DNA of 64,000 nucleotides, from NCBI RefSeq assembly GCF_002266465.3, contig NZ_CP029427.2:744001-808000 (forward strand). The letters are read 5' to 3'. Source of the DNA: Bradyrhizobium symbiodeficiens. Its GTDB lineage: Bacteria; Pseudomonadota; Alphaproteobacteria; Rhizobiales; Xanthobacteraceae. Positions 8,391 to 20,032 of this stretch are shown here, in pieces. The position numbers and the translations under genes are program-made. Below the pieces are notes generated by a model. The model did no database searches. It was not told the DNA's origin and worked only from the letters and a program-made list of their open reading frames with translations. The number at the start of each line of letters is the position of its first letter. The first letter of the stretch is position 1.

Positions 8391-10354
8391 CTACGCCGCC
8401 CGCAGCCCCGCCAGGAACGTATCCACGCTCTTCATCAGCGCCGAGGCGTGCTGCCCGAGCTCGCCGGAGGCCGCCATCACATTGCCTGCGAGCGCCCGCG
8501 ATTGATCCGCGGCCTGGCTGGCGCCGGCGACATTGGCCGAGACGTCCGTGGTGCCCGCCGAGGCCTGCTGCACGCTGCGTGCGATCTCGCGCGTCGCGGA
8601 GCCCTGCTCTTCGACCGCGGCGGCGATCGTGGTGGCGATGCCGCTGATCTCCCGGATGGTGTCGCTGATCCGGAAATCGCGGTGACGCAATTGCCGGTGG
8701 CGGCCTGGATTGCGGTGACCTGGCTCGCGATCTCGTCGGTCGCCTTCGCGGTCTGGCTCGCCAGCTCCTTCACCTCGGAGGCGACCACGGCAAAGCCGCG
8801 GCCGGCTTCGCCCGCGCGCGCCGCCTCGATCGTGGCGTTGAGCGCAAGCAGATTGGTCTGGCTCGCGATTTCGCTGATCAGACGCAGCACGTCGCCGATG
8901 CGCTCGGCGGCGGTGGCAAGGCTCGTGACCATCTCGGTCGTCTCCGCGGCCTTGCCCACGGCGTCGCTCGCGACCTTGCTGGAATGGGTGACCTGGCGGC
9001 CGATCTCGCTGACCGACGATGCCAGCTCCTCGGTCGCCGCTGCGACCGCGTTCACGCTGGTCGAGGCCTCCTCGGAGGCCGTCGCTGCGGCGGAGGCCCG
9101 CTGCGAGGTGCCGTTGACGCTGGTGGTGATGTCGCCGGCGACGCTCTGCATGCCCTCGGTCGCCTTGGCTACGGCAGCTACCACGCCCTTGACGTCGGCT
9201 TCGAAGCGGTCGGCCATCTGGCGCTGCAGGGCCTGCTTCTCGATCTCCGCCCTGGCCTTGTCGGCCTCCTGCGCCTCGCGCATGGTGCCTGATTCGAGCA
9301 TGTTGCGGCGGAACACGTCCACCGCCTTGGCCATGGTGCCGAGTTCGTCCGGGCGCTCGCTGCCGGGAATGGTGACGCTGGTATCGCCGCTCGACAGCCG
9401 GTTCATGACCGCGGTGATCGCGGTGAGCGGCCGCGACAGGCCGCGCCCGAGCAGCAGCGCCAGCACGATTGCGACGGCGAGGATGGCAACCGTGCCGAGG
9501 ATCAGGTGGCGCTCGGCCGTGGCGAACGCGGCCTCGTACTCGGTCGTGTCCTTGATGATCTCGATCACGCCGACCGGCGCTCCCGCATAGTTCTTGATCG
9601 GCCCGGCATAGACCTCGACCGGATGACCGTCGAGCTCGGCCTCGTGCCGGACCGCCGAACCGTCGATCGCGCTCTTCAATTGGTCCATCGTGGTGACGAC
9701 CGTGCTGCCGAAGGTCGAAGACAGCTTGTTCAGGTTCTTGCCGTCGAGCGAGTAGACCGCGAGGTCGATGCCAAAGCGCTTCTTGGCACGGTCGACGAAC
9801 TCCTTGCCGAAGGCGGCGCCGATATCGACGTTGGCGACGCTTTTGCCGTCGCGCATGATCGGGGTCATGCCGAAGATACCAAGTGCCTCGCGGCCCGGCT
9901 CGACGCCGACGATCTGCCGGCCGCCCTTCATCGCCTCGACGACGGTCTCGCGGCGCGCCGAGACGTCATCGCCGAACACTTTGGGAGCGTGCACGCGGTA
10001 GAACGCCACCGCAGGCGGAACCTGGAAGGTGATGAGCGGGATACCCTGCGCCTTCAGCGATTTGTTGGCCTCGCCGAGCAGTGCGGCCAGGCTGTCGCGG
10101 TCGCCCTTGGCGATGGCATCGCCGACCGGCGGCAGCGCCGCGATCACGGCGGAGACGGCCAGTGCCGAGCGCCCCTCATAGTCGATCGCCGCGATCACGC
10201 TCTCATATTGCAGCTTGAGCTGCTGATCGAGCGCCATCCGGGTCAGCGCCCGTTGCTGGCTGATCGAGAAGCCGGAGACGATGGCGCATGCCACTGCCAC
10301 GGTGAGGGCAATCGCGAGAATCAGGCGGGCGGCAATCGACTTGAGTTTGAACAT
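8391..10354 (-). pseudogene. Methyl-accepting chemotaxis protein, frameshifted near the C-terminus
   Basis: Inner-membrane chemoreceptor signalling to CheA/CheW. From ATG 10354 ([11 protein letters not shown]) it has a transmembrane segment (about 12-32), a periplasmic Cache-like sensor, a second membrane segment (about 281-303), HAMP, and the methyl-accepting domain with the hairpin tip [20 protein letters not shown]. The first frame loses homology after [18 protein letters not shown]. The expected [20 protein letters not shown] continues in another frame, 8391-8690. One base is missing at about 8670-8672 (minus reading TTCCGGATCAGC). Restoring it gives about 654 residues, a normal length. 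Frameshift or sequence error; the hairpin tip itself lies before the break. Confidence 0.87.
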
Positions 10355-10549
10355 CGAAAATTCCCAGGCATTTCCAAATCTTGCTTTGGTGGAAAGGTCC
10401 CAGAAATTGCTTAACAACTAGGGCGGGATCGCCTCCGTGTTTCAACGGTTTCGCCCCCATCCTTTTGCATGACTCGATGCAGTGGGCGCATGGAAGGCCG
10501 GTTGGTCGTCGCGGCGGAGCCAGTGCGTCGCAGCCGTCCCTGCCGGCGA

Positions 10550-10657
10550 CTAGAGGGTTTTCGGTTCTGATTGAATCAGAACCGAAGCTCTAGATTCTTG
10601 TTTTGACCCGTTTTCTTCACGCGAACCGGTGTCCACTTCGTTCGAAAACGCTCTAGA
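10550..10657. repeat. Interspersed repeat with 13-bp hairpin, overlapping a stop codon
   Basis: Begins and ends with CTAGAG/CTCTAGAG. Near its left end it contains perfect 13-base inverted arms (10560-10572 and 10574-10586, centred on one G). Part of the same sequence (GAATCAGAACCG) recurs at about 23268-23280 between chvG and chvI. The right-hand CTCTAGAG supplies the TAG stop of the minus-strand gene that ends at 10653. Confidence 0.6.
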
Positions 10658-11807
10658 GGGTTTCGGCAAGGATCGCCTTCCCCACATCCTCATAATGCGT
10701 GTCGCGCGCCTGGATCTGCTGGGCGATCGCGTGCATGTCGCGAAACCGGCGTTCGAACGGGTTGCTGCGGAACACCGCGGTCGCGCCGGCCATGTGATAG
10801 GCGGTGTCGACCACCTTCGCCGATTGATGGATGGTCCAGGTCGCGGCCAGCCGTACCGCGCTGCGGTGCGCGGCGCTGAACTCGCCCGTCGCGGACAAAT
10901 CGCGCCACATCGCCGCTGCGGTCGCATAGAGATAGGCGCGCGCGGCGCGCAAATCGCCTTCGGTGCGGCCGATCAGCCCCCGCACCGCGCCGTTGTCGCG
11001 CATTGCGCCGGCCGCCAGCGAGGGATGCTTTCCGCGCGCCAGCGCGATGGCCGCATCCAGCGTGGCGCGCGCGACGCCGAGCGACACCGCGGCAAAGCCG
11101 AGGCTGAAGGCAGAGCCGGTGCCGATCCTGTAGAGCGGACCGGTCTCGCGCAAGCCGGACGGCACGTCGCGGAACGCGGTGAAGCGCTCGGGGATGAAGA
11201 GGTCGTTCACCTCGTAGGAATCGGTGCCGGTGCCGGCGAGCCCGATCGCCTGCCACACGTCGTGCAATGTCGCGCTGGCGGCGGGAAACAGGATCGTGCG
11301 CACCTCCGGCGAGCCATCGGCATTCACGCGCGGCGTGCCGTTAGTCCCGAGGATGCGCACATGCGCGCCCAGCCAGCTCGCCTGCCGCGAGCCCGAGGCA
11401 AAATCCCAGCGCGCCGTGACGCGATAGCCGCCCTCGACCGCGCGCGCCTCGTGCGCGATCGCGCCCCAGGCGAGGATGCCGGGCGCGGTGTTGAAGATCT
11501 CCCGCGCGGTATCGCGATCGAGCGAGGCCGCGATCATCGCGCAGACGCTGCACTGGCCGAGACACCAGGCCGTCGACGCATCGGCCTTGGCGATCTCCTC
11601 CAGCATCTGCATGAAGGCTTCAGGCGCGGCTTCCGCACCGCCGAGGCTCTGCGGCAGCAGCGCACGATATAGTCCGTTCTCGATCAGCGCCGCGACAACG
11701 GAAGGCGTCAGCCGCCGCGTCCGCTCGATCTCGTCCGCTTCGCGCGCGATCAGCGGCGCGATGGCGCGGGCACGTTCGACGAGACCAGATCCGGGAAGCT
11801 CCGACAT
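10653..11807 (-). CDS. Acyl-CoA dehydrogenase-fold flavoprotein (group D monooxygenase-like)
   Basis: 384-residue protein of the acyl-CoA dehydrogenase superfamily, with N-terminal helices (residues about 5-110), a middle beta domain (GGYRVTARWDFASGSRQASW) and a C-terminal Acyl-CoA_dh_2-type helical domain (about 235-370, SLGVARATLDAAI ... AAGATAVFRSNPFERRFRDM). The C-terminal motif and the FASGSRQASW loop fit flavin-dependent monooxygenases such as HsaA/DszC relatives better than true beta-oxidation dehydrogenases. The substrate cannot be told and no reductase partner lies nearby. The stop codon falls inside the repeat end at 10650-10657. It is transcribed away from the gene at 11994. Confidence 0.8.
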   Translation of the reverse strand: MSELPGSGLVERARAIAPLIAREADEIERTRRLTPSVVAALIENGLYRALLPQSLGGAEAAPEAFMQMLEEIAKADASTAWCLGQCSVCAMIAASLDRDTAREIFNTAPGILAWGAIAHEARAVEGGYRVTARWDFASGSRQASWLGAHVRILGTNGTPRVNADGSPEVRTILFPAASATLHDVWQAIGLAGTGTDSYEVNDLFIPERFTAFRDVPSGLRETGPLYRIGTGSAFSLGFAAVSLGVARATLDAAIALARGKHPSLAAGAMRDNGAVRGLIGRTEGDLRAARAYLYATAAAMWRDLSATGEFSAAHRSAVRLAATWTIHQSAKVVDTAYHMAGATAVFRSNPFERRFRDMHAIAQQIQARDTHYEDVGKAILAETL

Positions 11808-11993
11808 TCGCGTGTCCTCGCCTTCTTTTGTCGTGAGCGGTGAGGTGAGGATGGTGGTCTATTTGACGGAGTGGTTCAAGGTGCGGGCATCATCCCCCGT
11901 GCGCGGCGCTTGAAAGCCCGCCCGTGAACCTCGGCGGCGCGGCGCGCGACCAACCACCTCCGTCACCACCAACGGCACCGCGTATCGCGCCGC

Positions 11994-12752
11994 ATGAGGT
12001 TGCCCATGTCGATCGTCCGAATCTTCATCGTCCTGCTCGCGCTTGCTTCGCCGGCGTTGGCGCAGGACGGCGCCCATGATGCCGCTGCCGCGGGCGAGGC
12101 CGCGCGGGTGTTCCGGGCCTATGTCGCAGGCGTGGCGAAAAAGGGGGAGCGACCCGACCTGACCCGGCCGGAGACCACCGCGCTGCTCGGCCGCGTCTTT
12201 GATGTCGAAGCCCTGCAGGCGCTGCCGCCGGCGACGGCGAGCGACATGAGCTGGCTGATGGACTGGATGGACGCGGCCAACGCGACCTACAAATTGTTCG
12301 CGCTCTATGGTCCGAAGCCGGGCGCGCAGCCCGATCTCGCCACGCTCCAGCGCAACATGACCGACTATGGCGACCAGTACGCGGCGGCGATGAACTTTGT
12401 CATCCGCGGCATGGCGCGCGAGGCGGTTGCGGGCCAGTTGTTCATGGCGAGCCTCGCGCCGGAGCAGCGCACCCGCATCCGCGAGGAGGGATTTACGGGC
12501 TTCCGCCGCAGCACCGCCGAATTCATCCTGACCACTGTCTGCGCGGCGATCCAGGGCGCGGGCAAATCCGCCAACGCCCGCCTGGTCGCCGCCGCCATCC
12601 GCGACACGCGCGAGGTCTGGGCGAGCTTCCTGCTGCCGCAGGACCGGGCCCGCGTGCTCGAGCAGCTTGCCGACCTTCCCAGATGGGCCCCGGACGAGAC
12701 GGCGCGAACCGATCTCGCCGCCTTCACGGCCGCGCTGCGAGCGGTGAATTGA
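11994..12752 (+). CDS. Exported hypothetical protein
   Basis: 252 residues from ATG 11994, or 248 from ATG 12006 (MSIVRIFIVLLALASPALAQ). A clear Sec signal peptide is cleaved after ALAQ, so the protein is likely periplasmic. The mature part is alpha-helical and rich in Ala/Arg, with no motif I recognise and no cysteines apart from one in TTVCAAIQ. It is divergent from the flavoprotein gene and ends 13 bases before the convergent MFS gene. Function unknown. Confidence 0.7.
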   Translation: MRLPMSIVRIFIVLLALASPALAQDGAHDAAAAGEAARVFRAYVAGVAKKGERPDLTRPETTALLGRVFDVEALQALPPATASDMSWLMDWMDAANATYKLFALYGPKPGAQPDLATLQRNMTDYGDQYAAAMNFVIRGMAREAVAGQLFMASLAPEQRTRIREEGFTGFRRSTAEFILTTVCAAIQGAGKSANARLVAAAIRDTREVWASFLLPQDRARVLEQLADLPRWAPDETARTDLAAFTAALRAVN

Positions 12753-12765
12753 TTCGCGCTCCCCG

Positions 12766-13986
12766 TCAGGCCGCAGCGCGGCCAAGGTCGAGCGACGGCC
12801 TGCGTTTCGTCGGGAAGCTCAGTGCCACCGCGACGGCAGCGAGCCCGATCGCGAAGGAGCCGGCGTGCAGCCATGTGTAGCGCTGGAAATTGTCGAACAC
12901 GAGCCCGCCGGCCCAGGGCCCGAGCGCCATGCCGAGGCTGGCAAACGCGGACACCGCGCCGAACACGGTGCCCATGATGCGCGCGCCGAAGAATTCGCGG
13001 ACCAGCACCGCATAGAGCGGCATCACCCCGCCATAGGCGAGGCCGAACACCACCGACAGCGCGTAGAACTCGCCGAGCTGCGCCACTGCAAGATAGGTCG
13101 CGATGCACATCGCCTGCACGAGGAGGCCGCCGACCAGCACGGGCTTTGCGCCGATGCGGTCGGCCGCCGCACCCAGCAGCAGGCGGCCGCCGAGGCCTGA
13201 GACGCCGGCGACGCTGTAGACCGTCACCGCCGTGAGCGGGGCGATGCCGCAGACCATGGCATAGGACACCATGTGGAAGATCGGGCCGGAATGCGCCGCG
13301 CAACAGGCGAAATGTGCAGCGGCGAGTGCGATGAACTGCGGGGTGCGCAGCGCCTGCGCTGCGGTCAGTTCGATCTCCGGTGCCGCGTCGCTGCTTGCCG
13401 GGGCCGCCACGGCCGGTGCCGGCCGCACCAGGAAACAGGCCGGGATCAGCAGCGCCCATGCGGCGATGCCGATGACAAGCATCGCGGTGCGCCAGTCATA
13501 GGCCGTGATCAGCCAGCTCGCGGTCGGCGCGATCGTCACCGGCGACACGCCCATGCCGGCCGAGACCAGCGCCACCGCAAGGCTGCGGTTCTTTTCGATC
13601 CAGGCGCTGGCGAGCGCCATCATCGGCGCATAGAAGCTGCCCGCGGCAATTCCGATCAGCGTGCCAAAGAAAAGCTGGAACTGCCACAAGCTTGCCGCCT
13701 GGCTCGCGGCCACGAGACCAAGGCCCAGCAAGATGCTTCCCGCGAGGACCACGATGCGGGTGCCAAACCGGTCCGACAGCGTGCCCCAGAAAAACGCGGC
13801 AACGCCCATGCAGAGAAAATCCAGCGTGGCCGCCGCCGAGACGCCGGCGCGCGACCAGCCCATCGATTCCGAGATCGGCTGCAGGAACACCGCCAGCGAC
13901 AGCATCGTGCCGAACCCGACACAGGTCATCAGCGCACCCGCGGCGACCACGACCCAGCCATAGTCGAAGCGTGACGGCTTGCTCAT
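12766..13986 (-). CDS. MFS transporter
   Basis: Major facilitator superfamily permease of 406 residues with twelve predicted membrane segments in two halves. The conserved loop 2-3 motif is visible as GTLSDRFGTRIVVLAG, and the second-half equivalent as GAAADRIGAKPVLVGG. ATG 13986 (MSKPSRFDYGWVVVAAG) was chosen because the first membrane segment follows directly. The upstream open frame to 14136 is Pro/Arg-rich and unlikely to be coding. The overall pattern resembles OFA-type (oxalate/formate, monocarboxylate) carriers, but the substrate is not deducible. Confidence 0.85.
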   Translation of the reverse strand: MSKPSRFDYGWVVVAAGALMTCVGFGTMLSLAVFLQPISESMGWSRAGVSAAATLDFLCMGVAAFFWGTLSDRFGTRIVVLAGSILLGLGLVAASQAASLWQFQLFFGTLIGIAAGSFYAPMMALASAWIEKNRSLAVALVSAGMGVSPVTIAPTASWLITAYDWRTAMLVIGIAAWALLIPACFLVRPAPAVAAPASSDAAPEIELTAAQALRTPQFIALAAAHFACCAAHSGPIFHMVSYAMVCGIAPLTAVTVYSVAGVSGLGGRLLLGAAADRIGAKPVLVGGLLVQAMCIATYLAVAQLGEFYALSVVFGLAYGGVMPLYAVLVREFFGARIMGTVFGAVSAFASLGMALGPWAGGLVFDNFQRYTWLHAGSFAIGLAAVAVALSFPTKRRPSLDLGRAAA

Positions 13987-14173
13987 GCGTTTCCTCGGCG
14001 CTGTTGGTTTTGTTGGTGGTGCGCGGGGGGATGGTGACCTATCCACCTGCGGAGAGCAAGGCAGCTGGCGTATGCTGACACTGCATGGCCCTGATGATAC
14101 CATGTCTTTCCCGACGGCCTGCACAATTGCTCTCATAGACGCGCCAGATAGAACGTGTGAGGAGACAAGCCCG

Positions 14174-15475
14174 ATGACATGGGGAGCGCTCCGCAGGTTG
14201 CGCGGCAGCCAAAAGCTTCTGTTGCCTGTGATCTTCGCCGCCGCGCTCGTTGCCGATCCGGCATGTGCGGAGGACGGCCAAAGTCCTGCGCGCGAGCCCG
14301 GCCCGGTGTTTTCGGACAGTGGCCCGGACGCCGAACTCTACGGCAAGGCGTCCGGCTATCCGACCGGCACGCGGGGAGCGACCAACGAGCTCGACAAGCT
14401 GGTCGGCGCCTACAGCCATTTCGGCGACATCTATCCGTCTCGCCGGGTCGGCCGCGCCGCGACGCCCTGGTCGTTCAAGCGCGCGCCGGAGCCGACGATC
14501 GCCTACAGTTTCGACAACCAGCGGCTGAGCATCGCGGACTATCTCAAGCGCAACCCGGTGACGGGATTGTTGATCGCTAAGGACGACACGATCCTCTACG
14601 AGCACTATCAATATGCGCGGACCGATCGCGACCGCTTTCTGTCGCAGTCCATGGCCAAGACGCTTGTGGCCATGCTGGTCGGAATCGCGGTCTCCGAGGG
14701 GCGGATCAAGTCGATCGACGAAACCGTCTCCACCTATGTGTCTGGCCTCGCAGGAACGGAATATGGCAGTACGTCCATCCGCGCCTTGTTGAACATGTCG
14801 TCGGGCGTGGAATTCTCTGAAATCTATGACGGCAAGGACGACATAGCGCGGCTTGGACGCGCGCTGTTCGTCGGAGAGCCGAAAGACCCCGTATCCGTCG
14901 TCGCGCAATTCAACACGCGGTCGACGCCGCCGGGGACCAAATGGCACTACGCCAGCGTAGAGACCGAGATCCTCGGCCTGGTGCTGCGCGCGGCGACCGG
15001 CACGCCGCTCGCCGACTATCTCCACGATCGCATCTGGAGCGCCATCGGTACCGAAGCGGATGCGTCGTGGGCGATCGACGGCAGCGGGCAGGAGATTGCA
15101 TTCTGCTGCTTCAACGCCACCTTGCGCGACTATGCGCGGTTGGGCCGATTGCTTGCAAACGATGGTGCCTGGGAAGGTCGTCAATTGATCCCCCGGCAGT
15201 GGCTGCTCGATGCCACGACCGTCAGATCGGGTGACGATCATCTCGCGCCGCGCGTGGCCACCCCCTATTTTGGCTACGGCTATCAGGTTTGGCTCCTTCC
15301 GGGGGAGCAGCGCAGATTTGCCCTGCTCGGCATCCGCGGTCAGGTCATCCTGGTCGATCCGGCCTCCAGGCTCGTCATGGTACACACCGCCGTTCGCCAA
15401 AAGCCGTCCGAGCCGGGAAGCCTCAGGGAGCCGCTCGCGTTGTGGTCCGCCGTGCTTCAACAACTCGGGAAATGA
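14174..15475 (+). CDS. Exported serine hydrolase (beta-lactamase/class C family)
   Basis: 433 residues from ATG 14174, with a GGAG ribosome site about ten bases before it. A signal peptide (LLLPVIFAAALVADPACA) leads to a serine beta-lactamase-like domain. The catalytic SxxK is SMAK at 159-162, and the Tyr motif is YAS at 259-261 (usually YxN or YxS). The third motif, normally KTG or HxG, may be HTA near the C-terminus (VMVHTAVRQ). It is more likely a periplasmic esterase, peptidase or DD-carboxypeptidase-like enzyme than an antibiotic-degrading one. It is divergent from the MFS gene. Confidence 0.83.
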   Translation: MTWGALRRLRGSQKLLLPVIFAAALVADPACAEDGQSPAREPGPVFSDSGPDAELYGKASGYPTGTRGATNELDKLVGAYSHFGDIYPSRRVGRAATPWSFKRAPEPTIAYSFDNQRLSIADYLKRNPVTGLLIAKDDTILYEHYQYARTDRDRFLSQSMAKTLVAMLVGIAVSEGRIKSIDETVSTYVSGLAGTEYGSTSIRALLNMSSGVEFSEIYDGKDDIARLGRALFVGEPKDPVSVVAQFNTRSTPPGTKWHYASVETEILGLVLRAATGTPLADYLHDRIWSAIGTEADASWAIDGSGQEIAFCCFNATLRDYARLGRLLANDGAWEGRQLIPRQWLLDATTVRSGDDHLAPRVATPYFGYGYQVWLLPGEQRRFALLGIRGQVILVDPASRLVMVHTAVRQKPSEPGSLREPLALWSAVLQQLGK

Positions 15476-15621
15476 TCTGACGGTACCCCAAGCCAGAAAT
15501 TTCGACGGACCATGTCGGCACCGGCGGCTTTCGATCGTCCTTGGGTGGACACGTTCGGCAGGGGCGATGACGGCCCCGACCGTCGCCTCGACCGCTAAAA
15601 GATTGAACTGGAGCAATGCCC

Positions 15622-16035
15622 ATGAGGATCACCGTCGAAACCAGCGTCGCAGCCCAGATCGATCAGGTCTGGCAGGCTTACACGACGCCCGCAGACATCG
15701 TGAAGTGGAACGCAGCCTCCGACGATTGGCATACGACCAGGGCGACGGTCGATCTGCGGGAAGGCGGCGCCTTCTCATCACGGATGGAAGCCAAGGACGG
15801 TAGCATGGGTTTCGACTTCGCTGGCACCTACACGAAGATCATGGACCGGAAGCGGATCGAATACGCGTTCGGCGATCGCAAGGCCGAGGTCGAGTTCGTG
15901 CCCGGCCCGAGCGGCGTGGTCGTCCGCGTCGTCTTCGATAGCGAAACGACGCACCCGGAGGAGCAGCAGCGGGGTGGCTGGCAGGCAATCCTCGACAATT
16001 TCAAGCGATACGTTGAGGCGAACCAGAGCGCGTGA
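15622..16035 (+). CDS. SRPBCC/AHSA1-like protein
   Basis: 137 residues of START/Bet v1-like fold, family AHSA1 (activator of Hsp90 ATPase homologue 1-like): ITVETSVAAQIDQVWQAYTT, DIVKWNAASDDWHTTRA, and a C-terminal GGWQAILDNFKRYVE helix are the usual family landmarks. ATG 15622 is preferred over ATG 15616 because GGAG (about 15610) is then eight bases upstream. These proteins bind hydrophobic ligands or act as stress accessory proteins. No specific role can be inferred from the neighbours. Confidence 0.85.
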   Translation: MRITVETSVAAQIDQVWQAYTTPADIVKWNAASDDWHTTRATVDLREGGAFSSRMEAKDGSMGFDFAGTYTKIMDRKRIEYAFGDRKAEVEFVPGPSGVVVRVVFDSETTHPEEQQRGGWQAILDNFKRYVEANQSA

Positions 16036-16165
16036 TCTCAGCGAGCCGGTAGCCCGACGCGGCCTGCATCAGAGACGCAGCGACGATGTCATCATCCCCC
16101 TGTTTTGCCCGACAGAGCAAACCGGCTTCGCACGATCGAAAAAGCCCAATGCCGTCAAGGGGTCG

Positions 16166-16192
16166 GCTACTGTGCATGGGGTTGTTTTCGCA
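16166..16192. repeat. 27-bp sequence identical to 45449-45475
   Basis: The 27 bases starting GCTACTGTGCATGGGGTTGT occur identically at 45449-45475, about 29 kb away, each followed by a run of T (ATTTTT). Both are intergenic. Likely the core of another interspersed element. Confidence 0.75.
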
Positions 16193-16244
16193 ATTTTTGC
16201 TTCGGCCGTGGCTGGCAGTTCGAACAGGACCTATCCAGCTCCAT

Positions 16245-16328
16245 CGTCATGGCCGGGCTTGACCCGGCCATCCACGTCTCCGACAAGCCTCAAAAAAGAA
16301 AATGCCCGGGACGTGCCCGGGCATGACG
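16245..16328. repeat. Interspersed palindromic repeat (pair with 37810-37897)
   Basis: Two hairpins: ATGGCCGGG/CCCGGCCAT at the left (16249-16270) and ATGCCCGGG/CCCGGGCAT at the right (16302-16324). A copy with the same ends lies at 37810-37897, and both copies sit between convergent genes. The right-hand hairpin here doubles as the lepA terminator. Confidence 0.75.
16291..16324 (-). terminator. Rho-independent terminator of lepA
   Basis: Perfect 9-bp stem (16302-16310 with 16316-16324), loop ACGTG, followed on the minus strand by TTTTCTTTTTT. It lies about 30 bases beyond the lepA stop and belongs to the interspersed repeat. Confidence 0.75.
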
Positions 16329-16355
16329 GCCATTGGCGATCGGGAAAGCCCCGCC

Positions 16356-18167
<1,812 letters not shown>

Positions 18168-18281
18168 GGGCGCGGGATACCACTCACATCCCCGTGCGGC
18201 AACCATATTGCTGTAATTTCAGGGCCTTTCTTCACGCCAAGCTGATTCCACGAGTGCCCAAAACGCGCTAGGCAAGCGCCC

Positions 18282-19907
18282 ATGTCGACCACTGCTTTAC
18301 CGACCGCCAGAACGCGCACGAAGGCCCGCCTGAGCTTTGGCCGCTTCCGGGCCTGGCTGGTTGCCTGCGCGGTCCGCCCCGAGGCGAGATTGTGGCTGGT
18401 GATCCAGCTCGCCATCCTGCACGCGGTGCTCTGGACCTTCATCCTGATCAATCTGAAGGCGGCGCAGGACGTTCACATGGACGTCGCTGAAGCCTATGGC
18501 TGGGGCCAGAAATTCCTGTGGGGCTACGGCAAGCATCCGCCGCTGTCGGGCTGGGTGGCCGGGCTCTGGTTCACGGTGTTCCCTGCCGCGGACTGGGCGA
18601 CCTATGCGCTGGCGATGGCGATGGTCAGCGCCGGCATGGTGATCTGCTGGCTGATTGCCTTGCGCGTGGTGGATGCGCGGCGCGCGTTCCTGGTCGTGGT
18701 GATGGTCGCGCTCTACCCGATCTTCAATTTCAAGGGCTTCAAGTACAACCCGGACCTGCTCCAGCTCGTCACGCTGCCGCTGCTGGTGCTCGCTTATCTC
18801 AACGCGTTCGAGAAGCGCAGCTGGCAGTCCGGAATCCTGCTCGGGCTTGCCGGCGCGCTGGCGCTGATGACGAAATATTGGGTGCTGACCATGATCGGCG
18901 CCATCGGCCTTGCCGCGCTGCTCCATCCGGAGCGGATGCGATTTTTGGGTTCGCCGGCGCCGTGGGCTGCGATTGCGACGATGGTCGTGGCGATGATCCC
19001 GCACGTGGTCTGGCTGGCGGATGCGCATTTCGTGCCGCTGACCTATGCCGGCGACACCTACAGCCTCGCGGACACCGGCCAGGTGCATCAGCTCGTCACC
19101 GGCTACATGCTGCACAATGCCGGACTGCTGGCGCTGCCGGTGGCGCTCGCCGCGCTCGCGATGGCGTTGGTGCCGCCGTGGTTCACATTGCTGCTGCGCG
19201 CGCCCTTGCGCATCGTCACGCGCGCCTGGGCGCGCGGCGCCAATCCGGGCGTCAATGCCTCGCAGGCGCTGAACGTGTGGATGATCCAGATCATCGTCGC
19301 ATTCGGCCCCCCGCTCGGCGCACTGGTCTTCAGCGTCTACCTGAAGACCGATTGGGGCATCTCGCTGTTCTTCCTGGTGCCGCTCGCGCTGGTCGCGATT
19401 CCGGCGCTGCGGGTGCAGGGCGCGGCGCTGTTCAACATCGCCGCGATCTGGCTCGTGCTCAGCGTTGCCACGCTCGCCGCCTCGCCCTGGATCGCCGCGC
19501 GCGAGATGACGGCCAATGCCGGCAACACGGCGACCTATGGCGCGCGCTCCGAGCTCGCACGCGAGCTGACCCAGGCCTGGCACGCGCGCTTCGCCTCGCG
19601 CTGGGCGGTCGTTGCCGGGACGATGGAGACGATCCAGCCGATGGTGTTCTACAGCCCGGATCATCCGGCCGCGTTCACGCCGAACGAGGCCTGGGGGTCC
19701 GGTCTGACCTCGCTCGACGACGCCAGGAGATACGGTTTCATCGGCGTGTTCGATGCGACCGACGAACGTCTGCCCAAGTTCGAGAAATGGGTTTCGGAGG
19801 TCGCGCCGAACGCCGAGCGCATCGTCATGACCACGCGCCGCTTCACCCACGGCAAGCCCGGCCCGGCGATGAGCTGGGACGTCTTCATCGCGCCGCCGGG
19901 GAAGTGA
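18282..19907 (+). CDS. GT-C membrane glycosyltransferase (ArnT/PMT family 39-like)
   Basis: 541-residue integral membrane protein with about ten to twelve hydrophobic segments. The first periplasmic loop carries an acidic residue pair near the segment MDVAEAYGWGQKF followed by GYGKHPPLSGW, typical of glycosyltransferase family 39/PMT_2 enzymes that use polyprenyl-phosphate sugar donors. A soluble C-terminal part (residues about 420-541) probably faces the periplasm. The acceptor is unknown; modification of envelope glycolipid is plausible. It is divergent from lepA. Confidence 0.8.
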   Translation: MSTTALPTARTRTKARLSFGRFRAWLVACAVRPEARLWLVIQLAILHAVLWTFILINLKAAQDVHMDVAEAYGWGQKFLWGYGKHPPLSGWVAGLWFTVFPAADWATYALAMAMVSAGMVICWLIALRVVDARRAFLVVVMVALYPIFNFKGFKYNPDLLQLVTLPLLVLAYLNAFEKRSWQSGILLGLAGALALMTKYWVLTMIGAIGLAALLHPERMRFLGSPAPWAAIATMVVAMIPHVVWLADAHFVPLTYAGDTYSLADTGQVHQLVTGYMLHNAGLLALPVALAALAMALVPPWFTLLLRAPLRIVTRAWARGANPGVNASQALNVWMIQIIVAFGPPLGALVFSVYLKTDWGISLFFLVPLALVAIPALRVQGAALFNIAAIWLVLSVATLAASPWIAAREMTANAGNTATYGARSELARELTQAWHARFASRWAVVAGTMETIQPMVFYSPDHPAAFTPNEAWGSGLTSLDDARRYGFIGVFDATDERLPKFEKWVSEVAPNAERIVMTTRRFTHGKPGPAMSWDVFIAPPGK

Positions 19908-19917
19908 GTGACGGTCG

Positions 19918-20008
19918 CGTAGGGTGGGCAAAGGCGCGTTAGCGCCGTGCCCAACCATCTTTCGGCAATCGTGATACGCGTGGGCACGCCTCGCTTTGCC
20001 CACCCTAC
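19918..20008. repeat. Interspersed inverted repeat (pair with 49059-49150)
   Basis: The outer arms CGTAGGGTGGGCAAAG and CTTTGCCCACCCTACC are inverted copies, with GGCGCGTTAGCGCC and GTGGGCACG inside. A similar element with the same outer arms lies at 49059-49150, and a fragment at about 56398-56425. It fills the junction between the convergent GT-C and HPr genes. Confidence 0.75.
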
Positions 20009-20032
20009 CGCACTGAGCGCTTGGCGAGGGAC

